Of a stretch of DNA of 64,000 nt, positions 11,025-20,964 are shown piece by piece. The stretch is from Erythrophleum ivorense (taxonomy: Eukaryota; Streptophyta; Magnoliopsida; Fabales; Fabaceae). The stretch's first letter is position 1. Each line of letters begins with the position of its first letter. A model generated the notes under the pieces. It was not told the DNA's origin and ran no database searches. It worked only from the letters and a program-made list of their open reading frames with translations. The stretch spans positions 12,297,501-12,361,500 of the forward strand of contig JAIUCV010000011.1 in the NCBI GenBank assembly GCA_026724425.1, in the 5' to 3' direction. The position numbers and the translations under genes are program-made.

Positions 11025-12598
11025 TAGCTTTGGATTCATCCCATCTCATCACTTTCACAATATACACTAGTATTTCAAATCGCAGCACTGGATATATCAC
11101 ATCGCAGCGCCATCACAATTCATAACTTATTCTAGGTGCACCTAGGCCGTTACCTTCGCTAACGACTATGGGATCCTAACTAGATTCCCATCCATAAAAA
11201 TTAAATACATAAATAAGTAGATAAATAAATAATTCACTAAAAAGTATTTAGCTAGCTAAAATAAATAAAGGATAAATAAGGAGAGTTCACCTTTAATAAC
11301 ATCAATGTAGCAGATGAAACCACAAAATAATATAAACATTTCTCTCACAAATAAATACATATACACCACTAGTTCTTTTCCATCCAATTCCTTCTTTTGT
11401 ATTCCACAAAGATGTATCACACCACATTTCAATTATCTATTTACTTTAATAAATTCATTAAATCATTATCTGAATATATATATATATATATATATATATT
11501 TTTGAAATTTATAAATACCAATTTGTTTTCCCAAAGAGTAGAGCACATAAATCACACAACGAAAAGTTTCACCATAAAAAAATATATAAAATAAGATGAA
11601 ATGGATATGTCACTCCACTATTTACACACTCACCAGTTGAGACTAATAGTATAAGACCCAAATTCCTATTGTTTAGTGCAGAGTCCCAGTTGAATGAGTT
11701 TCTCCGGTATCACCAAAAATTATAACCAATATAAATTATTTTGACCATTCTAATAATATCTATATCTATTTATATAACCTAATATACTCCCTAAAACATA
11801 AATCCCTAAATTTTATATACTTTTCTATCCTAAATACTAACCTTAAATTTAAGGTTTTTCAATCTAAGCTCCCATAACTCTAATTAAATTTAAAACTTAC
11901 TTCAGAGTACATGATAATTGGAAGTAAGAGTGTCAATTTTTTATTTTAAAGTTTCAATAGTGAAACCCTCTTCGAATGTCTAGCCACAGCAACCACATAT
12001 GAAAAGGAAAGAATAAAAATTTTCAAAAAAGAAATTGAATGGAAAAAAAATGAGGAACAACAAGGGGAGGAAACCATTAGCACAAGAGAGAAAATAAACC
12101 CACACCATTTGCTTTCTTTCTTCTTCCACCCCCACTCTCTCTCTCTCTCTTCTTTTTTTTTTCTCATGGTGGTTCATGGTCAACCAAAGTAGAGAACTCA
12201 CTGATGATTAAAGCTAATTGGAGCTTGCTGGAGGTTGTTGCGTAATAGGTGGAGATCCATTGTTGTAGCATTGAAGGAAGAATGGGAGAAATGAAAAACA
12301 GAAGAGACAAGGAAGCTTGAAAAGGACGTTGGAAGTGGTTGATTTCAGAAGAGAAAAGATGGAGAAAGAAAAGGCACATTGGTCAAATGAAAGAAATAAA
12401 GAGAGTGTATTTAAGAAATATTAAACTATCTTTGGTTCATATTGCATTTTTGCCCTCTAAAACAACTTTATATGCATTAATTGATATTTAAAATGATTAA
12501 AAAGGATCCTAGAAAATTTTATAAACTCCAGAATTAATTTTAAAAGAACAATTATTCAATTTTTTAATAGCATAAAGTAATTTATTTTATTTTATTGC

Positions 12599-12658
<60 letters not shown>

Positions 12659-12671
12659 TTAAAGTATTACA

Positions 12672-12716
12672 TTTTCCGTAAAAAATCTTCCAGCATCTTC
12701 AATAGAACGACACAAA
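12672..12716 (-). pseudogene. Fragment of an unidentified gene, truncated by the gypsy LTR
   Basis: Aligns with the start of the exon-like segment at 37,930-37,968, including the text of a SIEDAGRF-like peptide on the minus strand. The LTR joins directly at 12,672, so the retrotransposon inserted inside this exon. The intron acceptor that reads GTGCAG in the other copy is GTGTCG here. The rest of the fragment should lie left of the window. Confidence 0.6.
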
Positions 12717-15078
12717 CCATGACAATAAGAAATATTAAAAAAATAATCATAAGTATTCACTTAAAAATAGAAGATTTTAATTTGAAATGATCTTTTGACA
12801 TAACATTATAGTCTAAAATAAAATTTTATCACAAAGCAATTAGGTCAATATTTTATTTAACGTTCAAGTCTAGTAAACATTTGTTTGAATGCAGTATAAA
12901 TCTGTGATGCTTGCTAAGCGTGATATCACTCAATGCCATACAAGCAAATGTATAGGTTATAGGAGTCTAATTTGAGCGATGTTCTCACATAGTCTCAAAT
13001 CCAAGTCTTTTGACAAGAATCTAAGACATGTTATCAGTCTATTGGAGTGATATTAATGGGAGGGCATTAGTTTAATGGCAAAACATTAATTGGATATGCT
13101 GTTTTAAGATTGTGGCAAGATTCAACTAGGTAAATGGCTATTAATTAGTTGAATGAAGTACTTCCAATTTATTGTGGCTAAAGTAGCATTCATGATTTAA
13201 AGACACTTCCAGCACCTAAACTCAGGACCCCAGTCTAAACAACAACAATGAATAATAGAAGAAAGACAACTAGAGAAAAAAAACCACCAGCTCATATATA
13301 TTGTAGATGGGAATTCTTTGTCCTACTAGCATCACTGCATGTTTCTCACCAATTAAATCTGGCTTTCCAGTAAATAAGACCAGTTTAATTTCTGCTTTAA
13401 TAAAAGACTCATCAGAGCCAGAAAAGGAAATTAGTGTAAGGCAATGCAGCTAAGTATATCATGAGGTTAACTCACCCTGAAACATTCTTCCTTGCGTTAT
13501 CAAAAGGGCAACAAACATTCCTGAAGTCTGAGATTGACTGTTGACCCTTGTATCTATTTAGGTTAGTTTTCTTTCCCTTTTGTAGCTAAAGTAATTCTTG
13601 TTTATCATCAGCAAGAGTAAACGAATTCTTTCATGTATTTGGTGCTTGTACTTTCATCATTGGAAATGCCCATCAATTTACTTTATAATTTTTAAATTGC
13701 AGTCTATGGATACAGAAGCTTGCAGAGCCAAACCGGATTGTTACTAGAAGAATAAAATCAACGTACAGAGAGAGGAAAAGGGAAAACAAAAAAGGCCTGT
13801 GCCTCTCTTGGTTGAGAGCCCGTGGATCAAACCTTAATCAGCTCATTTGCGTCAACAAGGAAAAGCAATCCCTAAACTGGAAGAACGGATAATGGAATTT
13901 TATAAAGAGAAGTTTTATATTAGTCCTTAAAAAGATTTAATGATATCAATTTAATACTTTATTGCTTTCAATTTAGTTATATTATTATCAATTTTGGTAT
14001 GACGAAAAAGTCTATTGCCATTTAGTCCCCAGAAAACTGTCATTTAATTAATTTAATCTTAAATCAGGGTTAAAATGACATTTTTTTAACTAAGTTAATG
14101 ATAATAAAAATTTAAAGAGTGATGGTAATAATATTTGTAAAGTACCAAACTAATAAATTATTCTATTCAAGTTTTTTTCAAACACTAAATGATTAATGCG
14201 ATTCAAGGCCACCTTGAAACTCAAAAAGCATAGAAAAATATAAAATTTTATCAACCAAAACAATTCTTCGTACCTGGCTAACTAGTCTTCAAGAATCTCC
14301 ATCCATTCACGGCACTCTGTATCTGGATAGAGGGCTGAAACTCAGGAAGCGATTTTAAATTGTCACAACGTGTGATTTCCAATCTAGTGAGAGAATCACA
14401 GATCATTATTCCTTTGTATACGAAATGCAGTTCTGGTAGGTTGTATAAATACATAGACTGCAATCTGGGGAGAGTGATAGTATACTCAGAATGGTTGCCT
14501 TCATGAAGAAGTTGTTCATCTTCCTGTTCTCTGCTTCTTATTGAAAATATTTCCTTCATCGACTGACAATATTGAACAATAATCTTCTCCAAGTTTTGGA
14601 GTTGTGCTGATAACTCCGGCGTCAGCAGCTTCTTCAAGGCGTTGCATCCGTCAACAATGAGATGTTTGAGATGATAAAATGGGGTAATTGGAGGCAAGGA
14701 TGGTAACCCCAGGAACCTCTGCTGTGTTCCTAACTCGACACTGTCCATGAAGAGGGCATGTAAGCCTGTCAATTCCCTGAGTATTAGACTGCCCACGAGT
14801 TGTAGAAAGGGGCAAAAGCGGCAGCAACTAGCTGACATACAAAACAAGAAATTTAGGCTATTGCAGAGGGTAATGTCACATGATTTGATTTTGCAAATTC
14901 CAATATTTTCATAAAAATATAAAAAATCACATAAGCATCTCCTCCACCCATAGTTATCCTTAGTTATTATCAGCCTATTCACGTCTTTTAGGAGCACGAT
15001 GTCCGGACATGCCAATTCTGAACCAACTAACTTTATCACTTTTTCGCCAGTCCCCTTGATTTGTACATATGCTTCTGT
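12672..15078. repeat. Segmental duplication, copy A
   Basis: Aligns in direct orientation with 37,930-40,158: the gene fragment, about 1.5 kb of non-coding DNA, and the last ~260 codons of the LRR exon. The non-coding part (12,717-14,277) contains no convincing gene. It holds AT-rich DNA shared with copy B, including a stretch near 13,915-14,190 that resembles widespread plant repeats with ATTTAGTCC motifs, also present near 39,000-39,260. Confidence 0.85.
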
Positions 15079-16793
15079 TCCAGTTCCCAGACCAAGATAA
15101 TAACTGAAGAGTCGGTGACCTCTTTGCAGTAAGCTGTGCACAAAGGCAGTAAACTCCGAAATGTCATAGAAGTGAGCTGAAATACTCTCCAGCCTTTTCA
15201 AACATAGTAGATCTTGTGATTTGACAGCCATTGATAATCCTGGTGTGCAATAAAGATGAGGGGATTGAAGCTTGGTCAATTTCGTAAAATCAAAACTTAT
15301 TGGCGTCTCTCGCAGATCAAGCCATCTAAGGTTGAACAGCATTTCTAAGCCTTGAGGTACTTCAGTAATTGCTATACGGCAAAGGCTCAACCACATCAAC
15401 TTTCGCAGCTTTGCTAGTGATGGCACGTATCTCAGTGATTCACATCCATGAAGCCATAAAGCAACGAGGTACTCCAAGTCAGAAACAGATTTTGGCAAAC
15501 AAGCAATGCCAGTATAAGATAAATTAAGTACTCTAAGAGAAGTCATCTTGACAAAAAAATCATCTGGGATCGATTTGAGGTTGTAATTACAATGCAAAAG
15601 AAAGGTCGAAAGATTTGGACACCTAGGAGAAGCGCCATCCGGAATATCTTGTATATCGTTGTCCATCAACAAGACTTTCTGTAGATCTTCTTTCCATTCA
15701 TCCTCATCTGGTATTTCTGTCAACCCTTGATTATTATTCACGATGACTTCATAAGTCTCTTTTACAATACCAACAGCCAAGTCCCTAATTATCCGCTGTG
15801 CTTCGACTGCTCTGACATCCCACATTTCTTCTCCCTCTATATTCTCAATGAGTACGAGACTGCTATTGTTTAACTTACTTAGTATACCCTGAAATTCATA
15901 ATAATTTTCCTCCAACGTTTTTGTCCCATCCATCAATCCCTCAGAGACAAAACTTTCGAAATCAACAATTAAATTCAAAGCACAATGCAAGAAACATTCT
16001 TGCAATTTTTTATTATCCAAGTTATCGTAACTTGATCTTAGCATGGGAAATACCCATTTTTGCATATCAGATTGTCCATTCGGTGAGTTTCTTAGGCTTT
16101 GTAACATATGCTTCCATTCCCTAATGTCTTCTTTTCCTTTCATGCTTCTTGCTATTGTAACAATCGCAAGAGGCAAACCAAAGCATTTCTTCACCACAAG
16201 CCTTGCCATCTCCTTAATCTGATAAGAAAACATTCCATTTTCTTCGAAGGTCTTTTCAAACAAATTCCAAGCTCCCTTTTCATCTAGAGGCTCAATTTTG
16301 ATGATATTTTTTTTACAATTCATACTTCGACACATATCTAATGAACGAGTGGTCAAAACCAATTTATTCCCATTATTCAAAATAGGAAATCCCACCTTAT
16401 CCAAAAAAATATGGTCCCAAACATCATCTAAAATCAGTAAACATTTGTTTATGTCATTGAAAGCATGTAGCAATCTCCCTGCTATTCTCTTCTCCTCATA
16501 CCCATCTGATATATCCAAATTAATTGATTCAGCAGTGATCTTTTGCAGTTGGTTCACACTATAATATTGAGACACAGTGACCCAAATGACACGATCAAAA
16601 CCAACATCATCCCTTTCTAAAAGTTGATTATGTATATAAGTGACCAGAGTTGTTTTTCCCACTCCTCCCATGCCCCATACTCCAATTGCTGACACTTCTT
16701 CTTCCTTTAGCCACTCCCACATTTTTTCAGTATAACTTTGGAATTGTTCACCAACTATATATGTTTCTGGCAATGGATAACCTTTAATATATC
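14278..16793 (-). CDS. CC-NB-ARC-LRR disease resistance protein, main exon
   Basis: Intracellular immune receptor of the CNL class, of the plant family related to At4g27190/At4g27220. About 838 uninterrupted codons. In order: P-loop GMGGVGKTT (residues 43-51 of the open frame), RNBS-A FDRVIWVTVSQ, kinase-2 LLILDDVW (121-128; the Trp marks CNL rather than TNL), RNBS-B KLVLTTRS, GLPLA (208-212), RNBS-D CFLHCAL (269-275). LRRs run from about residue 385 to the end, with a degenerate C-terminal set (PPITPFYHLKHL, LTPELSAQL). The first codon of the open frame is TTG, not ATG; a CAG acceptor at 16,796-16,794 makes this an internal exon starting at 16,793, joined in phase to the exon ending at 17,287. 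The canonical MHD box is absent. The stop TAG is at 14,278-14,280. Confidence 0.93.
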
Positions 16794-17286
16794 CTGACAA
16801 CGCAGATACTTAATAATTAATTAATATTGCGACAGGAATGACATATTCAACTTACTAAGATTGAGAAGAATTATGAATATATAAATATACTATGTTTAAA
16901 TTTTCAGCTTTAAGTGGTGAGAGTGAAAGTCAAAATTATAAATTGTTTTTATATTATAATGCAACTAATTTATTTGTGGACATTATTATTTTTCACCATG
17001 ATACCAATTAACTTTATCTTGTGGTATGAACAAAATTGAAAAGCGATCCTTTCTGTTTCAAAAACGAAGAACCGATAAGTTGTGAAGATTTTGGTTAAAA
17101 GTTGTTAAATTCAAGCTAACACACATTTTTGTTCAAGAAAATCTGTTGTTATTGGTGCATTTAATTGCTAATTGACTACGAAAGTGAGAGGAAGAAAATA
17201 AGGACGGTATTAAACCTCATTGACTCATATATATATATATATATATATATATGCCTATGTGACATTCTTAGTTTGTAGCTGCATAC

Positions 17287-17587
17287 CTTTTTTCAAATCA
17301 TTTGGGAAATTGGAGGTGCTGGACCTCTCTCGAAGACCATATAACCCAACACTTCTCTTGATTCTTCTGGTGGAATAGTCGGATGTCATATATTTCCCTT
17401 CGTGAACATCTTTTGAATATCTGCATACATCAATCCGTTTTCTCTTAATTTTAGATAAATGCCCCTCTTCTTCGCCTTGTGCATAGTTTTGTTGAGCAAC
17501 TTTATTATATAATGCTTCTTTTTGGTTATTGAAGTCACTCTTGAGCAATTTCAGTGCCAAACTCAACCTTTCTTTATCACTATGAAA
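17287..17587 (-). CDS. Exon upstream of NB-ARC (CC/linker region of the NLR)
   Basis: 301 bp with acceptor ATGCAG at the 5' side and donor AAG|GTATGC at the 3' side. It ends in phase 1 (G), which with GA from the next exon gives Gly in KKG-YIKGYPLPE, the usual linker just before NB-ARC in this NLR group. The start reads FHSDKERLSLALKLLKSDFN and then NNQKEALYNKV, resembling the short amphipathic CC segment of CNLs. The later half is basic and not recognisable. The exon is open throughout. A degraded homologue lies at 49,000-49,075. Confidence 0.75.
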
Positions 17588-17809
17588 CTGCATTGTTGTC
17601 CATATATAATAAATATAAATAATAAATATGGTTGAATAATTAATCAATTTATGAGCAAGCATACCTCTAAGGAAGAATTTATTCTCACATTAGTTGACTG
17701 TTGCATAAAGTTGATAACAAATATACCACAATCATATCTGAATATTAAAAGGATTATTAAAATAAAGGCCAACGTTATGTTTGTATATTTCATATGAAGA
17801 CTATAAAAC

Positions 17810-17920
17810 TAACTCATTAGGCTGCACTGGAGTATTATTTGCCATTCTCACAAGAAAATTCCCAAATGCCAAACCGGTGCCCCTTAGGTCCTCGACAAAT
17901 AAAAAGTCCAACGCAAGCAA
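17810..17920 (-). CDS. Small in-frame exon between the C48-like and CC exons
   Basis: 111 bp, 37 open codons, with acceptor TATGCAG and a possible weak donor TTA|GTTTTA; both ends are phase 0, matching the phase-0 start of the exon at 17,587. It begins LLALDFLFVEDLRGT. That could be the tail of the Ulp1-like domain (such tails often carry LLLALxLV) or part of the NLR N-terminus. The sequence is partly conserved in the degraded copy at 49,235-49,286, which supports it as a real exon. Confidence 0.55.
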
Positions 17921-18535
17921 CTGCATATATAAGATTTGCCCAAAAAGTAAAAATAATTAATTATCATCATGCATGATAACAGAAAAATTATGATTTTAAA
18001 AGACAAGGAGAAAAAATAATTTATATTGCAGTTGTTAGGATGTTGATTATAGATAAGGTTTAAAACCCAGTGGTCTGGATACCATAATCCATACCTAGAG
18101 CTGGGCGAAGCAAATTCAAAAATTTAATTCCATTCTTATTGAATTTTTAGATCTTCAAACTCGGTTGATATATTTGAAAATTTTAATAATGGACGTTTTT
18201 TTTAATCTAAGGCTTAATTTACATAAAAATGTATTCCTATAAAATCAACATAAAAATTAAAATGTTTAATCAACAATTACTATAATTCAAGACAACACAT
18301 TCACATGATTCTAAATTGTAAACAACTACTCTTAATAATATTTTCCTTAAATAGTTATTTAAAACATCACAAACTGTCTTCATCGACTTCTCAAATAAAA
18401 CAACAAACTCTAATCAATACAACTTGCAAATCTTTATATAAATACTTGTCAAATCTTTCTTCTTTTTATCTACTAAGTTTTAAATTAGACAAAGCATGCT
18501 CAGACCCTTTTTTATTTTTTTTAAAATCCCCTAAC

Positions 18536-18770
18536 CTGAATCCAAGCAAGCAAAATTAATTTCTGAATGCCCATCGAGTACGAGTATATAATTGATCATC
18601 CTGAAGAACCATTCAATTCTCACCAATTTTTGTGTTGTCTTTCCACGTTCTTCTTCCTTCAAAAATGGAGGCAAAGAATCCCAAATTTCAACTTCTTGAT
18701 TCTTTAAATGAACCACATATAAAAAGAAATGTCCTATGAAGTTTTTATCGATATGAACAGGAATAAACAT
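18536..18770 (-). pseudogene. Ulp1/C48 peptidase-like exon with catalytic His and Asp
   Basis: Contains FIPVHIDKNFIGHFFLYVV, then a stretch ending EVEIWDSLPPF. In C48 (Ulp1, SUMO-protease) enzymes this is the HW-xx-V ... WDSLP region carrying the catalytic His and Asp; here the His is followed by Phe rather than Trp. It continues through KLVRIEWFF and GHSEINFACLDS to a TCAG|GTTAGG donor (18,536). The expected AG acceptor just before the first codon at 18,770 reads ATATG, so this splice site may be damaged. The exon with the catalytic Cys (usually YDCGIF) could not be found between 17,930 and 18,530. The nearest text is a MDYGIQ-like peptide near 18,090, which has no Cys. Confidence 0.72.
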
Positions 18771-18871
18771 ATGTAGAAAACATAATAACATAAGTCACAA
18801 TTAAAAAAAAGAAAAAAAGTATACATGTAAGTAAGAAAATTGAAAACTTTGTAATATAAACAAACGTTTAC

Positions 18872-18970
18872 CTTCTCAAAATTCGCCAATTTGGACATGT
18901 AATTTTCTCTTATTTTTTGTCCTTCAACAAATTTTAAGAAGGAACTTATATTTCCACACAATGCCGAAGT
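18872..18970 (-). pseudogene. Ulp1/C48-like exon
   Basis: 99 bp, 33 open codons between acceptor TTAG and donor GAGAAG|GTAAAC, phase 0 at both ends, so it joins both neighbouring exons in frame. It begins TSALCGNISSFLKFVEGQ and ends SKLANFEK. It sits between the WYLPTMFS and FIPVHID parts of the domain, where plant Ulp1-like proteins have a variable segment. Confidence 0.65.
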
Positions 18971-19069
18971 CTAAGATAGTGAAAAAAAAATCATTTAAAA
19001 CACTAGTTAGTAAAAGTATTTATATTTTAAAATAAATTAAAGAATAATTTAAAATAATCTAAAAATTAC

Positions 19070-19159
19070 CGAAAACATCGTAGGCAAATACCAATTTAAC
19101 GGCGTACTTTCCTTCTAATGCTCAATCTCAGTTAAGTAATCAATAAAAATATCCACCAC
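19070..19159 (-). pseudogene. Ulp1/C48-like exon with a premature stop
   Basis: 90 bp between acceptor TTAG and donor TCG|GTAATT, phase 0. It reads VVDIFIDYLTEIEH, then a TAG at 19,115-19,117, then KESTPLNWYLPTMFS. The VVD-IDYL and WYLPT-FS texts match the early part of the Ulp1 catalytic domain. The TAG is one base from CAG (Gln). Confidence 0.72.
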
Positions 19160-19247
19160 CTAACATAGCGAAATTGAATACAATCACAACTAAAAATTTT
19201 ACATAATATAAAAGAACTTGAGATTTTGCATTAATAAGGGAACACAC

Positions 19248-19337
19248 CATTGAACTCAGTAAAGTTTGCGGTTGAAGTGTAGTAAATTCAATTCAACTCA
19301 ACTCAAATGAAAATGTAAGGATGAAATAATTATCTCA
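19248..19337 (-). pseudogene. Ulp1/C48-like exon with a frameshift
   Basis: A strong acceptor (T-rich tract then GTAG) and donor ATG|GTGTGT bound 90 bp. The first half reads EIIISSLHFHLS in the frame continued from the upstream exon. The second half reads FTTLQPQTLLSSM in another frame, which joins in phase to VVDIFIDYL. A small indel in the repeated TTGAG tract near 19,290-19,305 explains the shift. Confidence 0.6.
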
Positions 19338-19458
19338 CTACAAAATAAAATAAAAGTAATTTAAGTACATGAAAACAAATATAAAACTAGTTATTTCACT
19401 TAAAAATTAAACCAAAAAAAAAAGAGTAAAGTATTGAAAATTGTAATCTTATTCTTAC

Positions 19459-19636
19459 TCTTTGTCAAGTGACAAATCAAACACATATTCAATTAATTGC
19501 CAGTCACGTGCATTCACCATATTCGAAACAAAGAAAGGAGCAACTTGCTTCTTTCCACACTGCTTAACTTTTCTGTTAACGTCAACTTCTTCGTCGGTCG
19601 CTTGTTCAAATATTGTTTCCTTGAACTTATAACTAT
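19459..19636 (-). pseudogene. First Ulp1/C48-like exon, joins BED exon in phase
   Basis: 178 bp, open. The CAG acceptor at 19,639-19,637 gives an AT-AGT start that completes a GAT codon with the G left by the BED exon. The donor is AAAGA|GTAAGA. It reads DSYKFKETIFEQATDEEV ... then DWQLIEYVFDLSLDK, resembling the YVF-SLDP segment that precedes the Ulp1 catalytic domain in plant proteins. The phase match with the BED exon is the main evidence that both belong to one transcript. Confidence 0.65.
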
Positions 19637-19946
19637 CTGACATAGAATATCTTTGAATTTGTTATGGTGGCTTCCCATATAAAAATGTTTGTCAACAATT
19701 TTATATTTTAGATAAATTTCAACAAATAATGAGTATGAAAGAGAAATGAAGTATAATTATTTAAATCTAGAGCTACAACATCTTCAATAATTCTTTGTCA
19801 ATTAATAATATGTTAAAAAAAAGTTCTTATTATACACTACTAGCACAATGGATTAGTGTAAGAAATTAATAAAAATTTATCAATATAAATAATTTTTATT
19901 GGTTTGTTATTCAATCAATTATTAAGAACTTCTCATTAAAGTGTAC

Positions 19947-20255
19947 CTCCTAATGTATCACTAGATGAATTTGAATCGACGAGATTCTCTTGAGGATGAC
20001 TTGATCTAACATTGCTCTTGACTCTCTTATTGTTATCCTTAAATGTGGAAGCTGCAGCCCTCTGAACATTCTCAGAAACTTTAGTACATGCCGTAATGCC
20101 TTTGTTTTCAATTCCAGATAAATGCGCCTTAATCCTTGATGCACCTCCAACAAATTCATGTCCACAAAATTTGCACTTGAGTTTTTTACGATTCCTAATA
20201 ACTATACATTGCCAAAAGGAATCCTTGTTCCTTCCCGTTAGACAAAATTTCCCTT
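19947..20255 (-). CDS. BED-type zinc finger exon of the NLR locus
   Basis: 309 bp between acceptor TATGTAG and donor GGAG|GTACAC, phase 1 at both ends. It encodes a BED finger: DSFWQCIVIRNRKKLKCKFC, then GHEFVGGASRIKAHLSG and ITACTKV, giving a CxxC...H...C set like that of plant BED-NLR proteins (known in several dicots and in grass genes such as Xa1 and Yr5/Yr7). A Ser/Asn-rich tail follows. The start codon must be in an exon further upstream, which I could not identify. Related BED fragments lie at 49,885-50,060, 50,255-50,420 and 56,617-56,790. Confidence 0.85.
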
Positions 20256-20371
20256 CTACATACAAAAACAAAATTTGTTTTATGTCAACTCTTTTATGAA
20301 TGGCCAATAATTTTCAAAAGTTGAACTGGGAACATAATAAGAATTGAATTCAAATTTTAAACTTACCTCAA

Positions 20372-20964
20372 TTTAAAATAGGCTTAAATGCAATTTTGGT
20401 CTATCTAGTTACATAAAAGTATTAATTTGGTCCCTCTAACATAAAATGAAACAATGTTACTCTCCTATTTTATAAAATGTTTTAATGTTATTCTTTTGTC
20501 ATAACACCATTAATCACTTAACAAAATTTAATGAGGTCGTTGTCCAAGAGCCTTAGCTCAAGTGACATCTTTTTTAAAATTAAGTTCTAAAGAGATTGAT
20601 GTACTTGAGTTCAATCTTTATCTCGTCATTTTCCCTTCTCTCAATCCCCTTATACCTTGTGCCTCCTTTGTAACCAAAATAAAAATAAAAATAAAAATAA
20701 ATTAATAAGACCATTTGATGTGTGGTAGCATGGCGCCGATGTGAAATGACACTTTTCACAAAATAGTCCATGTGGCTAAGCAAAATTTTTTGCCACTTAG
20801 CAAACCATATCATCAAATATTAAGTGATTAATGATGCTATGACAGAGAGTAAATTGAAATTTTCAATAAAATAAGAAAGTAATATTGTTTTATTTTGAAT
20901 CAGAGAAATTAGATTGATTTTTTTAAAACTAAGGAATTAAAAGTGTATTTAAGACTTTAAAATA
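20372..20964. mobile_element. Mutator-type MITE with perfect 9-bp target duplication
   Basis: The element (20,381-20,955, 575 bp) has ends GGCTTAAATGCAATTTTGGT on the left and, on the opposite strand at the right, GTCTTAAATACACTTTTAAT: imperfect terminal inverted repeats. It is flanked on both sides by TTTAAAATA (20,372-20,380 and 20,956-20,964). A 9-bp target duplication is the hallmark of Mutator-like elements. It has no coding capacity and sits just upstream of the BED exon, in an intron or the 5' region of the NLR locus. Confidence 0.82.

Larger units (their letters stand above)
1..12671 (-). mobile_element. Ty3/gypsy chromovirus-type LTR retrotransposon, defective, with nested hAT insertion
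   Basis: Read on the minus strand the order is 5' LTR (6,293-12,671), primer-binding site, gag, zinc knuckle, protease, reverse transcriptase, RNase H, integrase, chromodomain, polypurine tract and 3' LTR (1-1,208, cut by the window edge). Integrase after RNase H defines Ty3/gypsy; the C-terminal chromodomain-like segment points to a chromovirus, probably the Tekay/Del group (inference). After removing the hAT insertion the 5' LTR is about 2.43 kb, so roughly half of the 3' LTR lies in the window. The right flank matches the downstream flank of a truncated resistance-gene copy at 37.9 kb, so the element inserted into a duplicated segment. Every coding part carries frameshifts, stops or catalytic changes; it is not autonomous. 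Confidence 0.93.
6293..12671 (-). repeat. 5' LTR, split by a hAT transposon
   Basis: Outer end TGTAATAC (minus strand) at 12,671; inner end near the PBS, reading GGTCGTGAAA. 11,429-12,671 aligns with the 3' LTR. Segments 6,293-7,080 and 11,025-11,428 are the rest of the LTR on either side of the hAT element. A pyrimidine-rich stretch near 6,785-6,840 (minus strand, ending TTTTTCAG) resembles the conserved part of Tekay LTRs. The uninterrupted length is about 2.43 kb. The AT-repeat at 11,475-11,500 and the ATT array at 12,601-12,657 lie in it. Confidence 0.88.
14278..20255 (-). other. Candidate gene model: BED - C48-like - CC - NB-ARC - LRR
   Basis: Ordered exons on one strand: BED (20,255-19,947), C48-like (19,636-19,459; 19,337-19,248; 19,159-19,070; 18,970-18,872; 18,770-18,536), linker (17,920-17,810), CC (17,587-17,287), NB-ARC-LRR (16,793-14,278). 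Phases fit at BED/C48-first, between the 19,159 and 18,970 exons and onward to 18,770, at linker/CC and at CC/NB-ARC. BED fusions to NLRs are known; an intervening C48 block would be unusual. The C48 part has a frameshift and a stop, so the present product could skip it or the locus could be two units. The degraded copy at 49.0-50.1 kb keeps CC, linker and BED in the same order. Confidence 0.6.

Noticed and set aside
18020..18110. MDYGIQ text as the missing C48 catalytic-Cys exon
   Set aside because: No Cys, no clear splice sites and no extended match to the domain. Kept only as a remark in the C48 exon entry.
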